Assembly: GCA_002305505.1 (NCBI GenBank)
Contig: DBRC01000036.1
Span: 1 to 9,900, forward strand
Reading direction: 5' to 3'
From: Prevotella sp. UBA1378
GTDB lineage: Bacteria; Bacteroidota; Bacteroidia; Bacteroidales; Bacteroidaceae
Length of the DNA: 9,900 bases
Shown here: one piece after another, positions 7,477-9,900 of the stretch
How the letters are laid out: each line of letters starts with the position of its first letter
Numbering within the stretch: the first letter of the stretch is position 1
Position numbers and translations under genes: made by a program
Notes under the pieces: model-generated
What the model was told of the DNA's origin: nothing
What the model saw: only the letters and a program-made list of their open reading frames with translations
Databases searched by the model: none

Positions 7477-9870
7477 ATGAAAACAAGACTTTTATTATTT
7501 GCCCTCGCTATCGCTTCGGGCACATTCGCACAGCCAAGGCAGGAGATTTCACTGAACGAAGGATGGCTTTTCTCGCGCGACAAGGTGCAGTGGAAAAAGG
7601 TGAACATACCGCACGACTGGGCCATCAGCGGGCCGTTCGACAAGAAATGGGACCTGCAAACCGTGGCTATCGAGCAGAACGGGGAAAAGACGGCTACGGA
7701 GAAATCGGGGCGCTCAGGGGCATTGCCGTGGATTGGGAAAGGGCATTATAAACGCACATTCACCGTACCGCCAGGCTACCAGCATGCCGAACTGGTGTTC
7801 GATGGTGCCATGGCCGAGCCTACCGTATACGTAAACGGTAAGAAAGCTGGCTACTGGGCGTATGGGTACAACGCTTTCCATATCGACATCACGCCCTACC
7901 TGAACGGCGGCGAGAACCAACTGGAGGTCGACCTGAACAATATGGAGGAAAGCTCGCGATGGTACCCCGGCGGCGGACTGTACCGCCCTGTGACGCTCGT
8001 GGCGACGAATGACGCGCATTTTGCTACGTGGCATACTTTCGCCTACACCGTAAAGGCCGACGGGAACATGGCCAAGGTGAGCGTAGCCTGCAAGGCCGAC
8101 GGCATACGGCCGGAAGACAAGAACGGGGCGGAAATCACCCTCTACGACCGGAAAGGGCAGATAGTGGGCAACAGCCACTGCGAGATAGCCGGCGACGGCA
8201 GTATCAGCACGGTGCTCGACGTACATCAGCCGAAGATGTGGTCGCCCGAAACACCTTATTTATATAAGCTCGTCACCCGGCTCTACCGCAACCGCCAGCT
8301 CGTAGACGAACAGGCCATGAACATAGGCATACGCACCGTAAAGGTGTCGAAAGAGGGTGGTTTCCAACTGAACGGACAGACGCGCAAGCTGAAAGGCGTG
8401 TGCCTGCACCACGACTTGGGGCCGCTGGGCGCTGCCATCAACAAGGCGGCACTCATCAGGCAAATCAAGACCATGAAGGAAATGGGTGCCGACGCCATAC
8501 GCACGGCTCACAACATGCCCTCGAAGTGGCAAATGGAAATATGCGACTCACTGGGGATGATGGTGATGGCCGAGAGCTTCGACATGTGGGAATACCCTAA
8601 ATGCAAGAATGGCTATGCGCGCTTCTTTAAGGAATGGAGCGGGCGCGACATCGAAAACTTGGTGCTCAACCACCGAAACCACCCCTCAATCATCATGTGG
8701 TCGATAGGGAACGAGATACCCGAACAGGGCGACAAAAAGGCTGTGGCCACACTGGAACGCCTGCAGGACTTATGCCATAAGCTCGACCCGAGCCGCCCCG
8801 TAACACAGGGGATGGACAGGTATAAGCAGGCACTGAACAGCGGATTCGCCCAAGCGATGGACGTGCCGGGGTTCAACTACCGCGTACATGCATACGGCGA
8901 GAACATCAAGAGGCTGCCACAGGGATTCCTGCTGGGATGCGAGACGGCAAGCACCGTTAGCTCACGCGGCATATACAAGTTTCCCGTAGAACCGTCGGAC
9001 AGCAAGACTTACGCCGACGGACAGTGCTCGGGCTACGACGTGGAATGGTGCTCGTGGAGCAACCTGCCCGATGACGACTGGGTGTGGCAGGACGAAAAGC
9101 CGTGGGTGATAGGCGAATTTGTATGGACGGGATATGACTACTTGGGCGAACCGACGCCTTACGACGGGTACTGGCCCAGCCGTAGCAGCTATTTCGGCAT
9201 CTGCGACCTTGCGGGCTTGCCCAAGGACCGCTATTACCTTTACCGCAGCCACTGGAACAAGGAGGAACATACCGTGCACCTACTGCCCCACTGGACATGG
9301 CCCGGCCGTAAAGGAAAGGTGACACCGGTATACTGCTATACCGACGGCAGCGAGGCCGAACTCTTCGTCAACGGCAAGAGCCAGGGGCGTATAAGGAAGA
9401 ACCCCGCATCGCGCCTCGACCGCTACCGCCTGCGCTGGAACGACGTGAAATATGAACCGGGCAGAATAGAGGTGGTGGCTTACGACGAGAAAGGAAATGA
9501 GATAGGACGCGACGTAAAGGCAACGGCCGGTAAGCCGGCAAGCATCTCGGCGACAGCCGACAGGAAAGTGTATGCGGCCGATGGCAACGACCTTGTCTTC
9601 GTCACCGTCTCGTTAGCGGATAAAGACGGCAATCTGGTTCCGACGGCCGACAACGAACTGGCGTTCGAGGTTTCGGGAGAAGGCTGCTTTGAGGCTGCGT
9701 GCAACGGTGACGCTACCAGCCTGGAACCGTTCACGCAACCGCAGATGAAGCTCTTCGGCGGCCAACTGGTTGTAATCCTCCGCACGACAACGGTTCCCGG
9801 AACCATGACACTGACGATAAAGGATAAAAAAGGCAAACTGAGCCGGAGCCTCACCGTAGCTTCTGAATAA
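7477..9870 (+). CDS. Secreted glycoside hydrolase family 2, probable beta-galactosidase
   Basis: A complete 797-residue exo-acting GH2 enzyme expected to remove terminal beta-linked sugars, most likely beta-galactose, in the periplasm. The ATG at 7477 starts a type I signal peptide (MKTRLLLFALAIASGTFA, cleavage before Gln19) with no lipobox Cys. The domain order is a jelly-roll sugar-binding domain (about 23-180, with WYPGGGLYRP at 162-171), an immunoglobulin-like domain (about 185-287) and a TIM barrel (about 296-605). DUF4982-like (about 615-680) and GH2 C5-like (about 688-790, with CFEAACNGD) beta domains close the protein. The acid/base is Glu413 in WSIGNE and the likely nucleophile is Glu489 in GCETASTVSSRG. 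RTAHNMPS (342-349) is the family's substrate-side loop. The N-x-K motif of beta-glucuronidases is absent: the equivalent position reads SYFGICD. Length and domains are normal for the DUF4982-bearing subgroup. It diverges from the GH-A gene and appears GC-richer than the HTCS. Beta-mannosidase or another GH2 specificity is not excluded. Confidence 0.93.
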   Translation: MKTRLLLFALAIASGTFAQPRQEISLNEGWLFSRDKVQWKKVNIPHDWAISGPFDKKWDLQTVAIEQNGEKTATEKSGRSGALPWIGKGHYKRTFTVPPGYQHAELVFDGAMAEPTVYVNGKKAGYWAYGYNAFHIDITPYLNGGENQLEVDLNNMEESSRWYPGGGLYRPVTLVATNDAHFATWHTFAYTVKADGNMAKVSVACKADGIRPEDKNGAEITLYDRKGQIVGNSHCEIAGDGSISTVLDVHQPKMWSPETPYLYKLVTRLYRNRQLVDEQAMNIGIRTVKVSKEGGFQLNGQTRKLKGVCLHHDLGPLGAAINKAALIRQIKTMKEMGADAIRTAHNMPSKWQMEICDSLGMMVMAESFDMWEYPKCKNGYARFFKEWSGRDIENLVLNHRNHPSIIMWSIGNEIPEQGDKKAVATLERLQDLCHKLDPSRPVTQGMDRYKQALNSGFAQAMDVPGFNYRVHAYGENIKRLPQGFLLGCETASTVSSRGIYKFPVEPSDSKTYADGQCSGYDVEWCSWSNLPDDDWVWQDEKPWVIGEFVWTGYDYLGEPTPYDGYWPSRSSYFGICDLAGLPKDRYYLYRSHWNKEEHTVHLLPHWTWPGRKGKVTPVYCYTDGSEAELFVNGKSQGRIRKNPASRLDRYRLRWNDVKYEPGRIEVVAYDEKGNEIGRDVKATAGKPASISATADRKVYAADGNDLVFVTVSLADKDGNLVPTADNELAFEVSGEGCFEAACNGDATSLEPFTQPQMKLFGGQLVVILRTTTVPGTMTLTIKDKKGKLSRSLTVASE

Positions 9871-9900
9871 CACGCGAAGAAACGCCGGACACACAAAAAA

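Noticed and set aside
7467..7479. Palindrome CATTTA-T-TAAATG overlapping the GH2 start codon
   Set aside because: Six-base AT-rich arms are expected by chance in such DNA, and the hairpin would be too weak to control translation convincingly.
7347..7751. Plus-strand ORF of 134 codons overlapping the GH2 start
   Set aside because: It runs through the intergenic promoter region and then out of frame through the GH2 signal peptide and N-terminal domain, and its protein has no recognisable features.
7714..8226. Minus-strand ORF of 170 codons inside the GH2 gene
   Set aside because: It is antisense to clear GH2 N-terminal motifs and GC-rich codons suppress stops there; there is no independent evidence for a gene.
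9871..9900. Possible terminator or next gene after the GH2 stop
   Set aside because: Only 30 bases remain and they show no hairpin or start; nothing can be claimed.

Overview
The window reads as part of a carbohydrate-utilisation locus from a Bacteroidales bacterium (Bacteroides, Phocaeicola or Prevotella-like). The basis is a one-protein hybrid two-component regulator of the type tied to glycan use in this order, two large secreted glycoside hydrolases with Bacteroidales-style accessory modules, A-rich leaders without an obvious Shine-Dalgarno sequence, and a TAnnTTTG-type -7 promoter element. The genus cannot be fixed from the sequence alone.

Layout: (1) 1-3552, plus strand: the 3' part of a hybrid two-component system (HTCS) gene whose start lies outside the window. 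It encodes propeller blades, a Y_Y_Y domain, one membrane segment, histidine kinase, receiver and AraC-type DNA-binding domains. (2) 3574-7188, minus strand, convergent with the HTCS and only 21 bp from it: a 1204-residue secreted multimodular protein. Its core matches the short Asl1-like/GH128-type clan GH-A catalytic domain, with Glu280 and Glu369 as the predicted catalytic pair. Around the core are an unassigned N-terminal domain, an Fn3-like module, two carbohydrate-binding-like modules joined by a helical stalk, and a C-terminal region I cannot assign. (3) 7189-7476: a 288-bp AT-rich divergent intergenic region with a candidate promoter on each strand, a perfect 10-bp inverted repeat and an 8-bp direct repeat. 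(4) 7477-9870, plus strand: a complete 797-residue secreted GH2 enzyme, most likely a beta-galactosidase-type exo-enzyme. The last 30 bp hold no visible feature.

Working model (inference): the membrane-spanning HTCS senses an oligosaccharide in the periplasm and activates the neighbouring hydrolase genes, perhaps through the divergent intergenic region. The large GH-A protein would make internal cuts or bind the polymer, and the GH2 enzyme would trim terminal beta-linked sugars. No SusC/SusD pair is present here, so uptake functions must lie outside the window or be missing. The least understood part is the large GH-A protein: its catalytic core is recognisable, but its substrate and more than half of its length are not explained. 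There are no RNA genes, mobile elements or CRISPR arrays that I can see.
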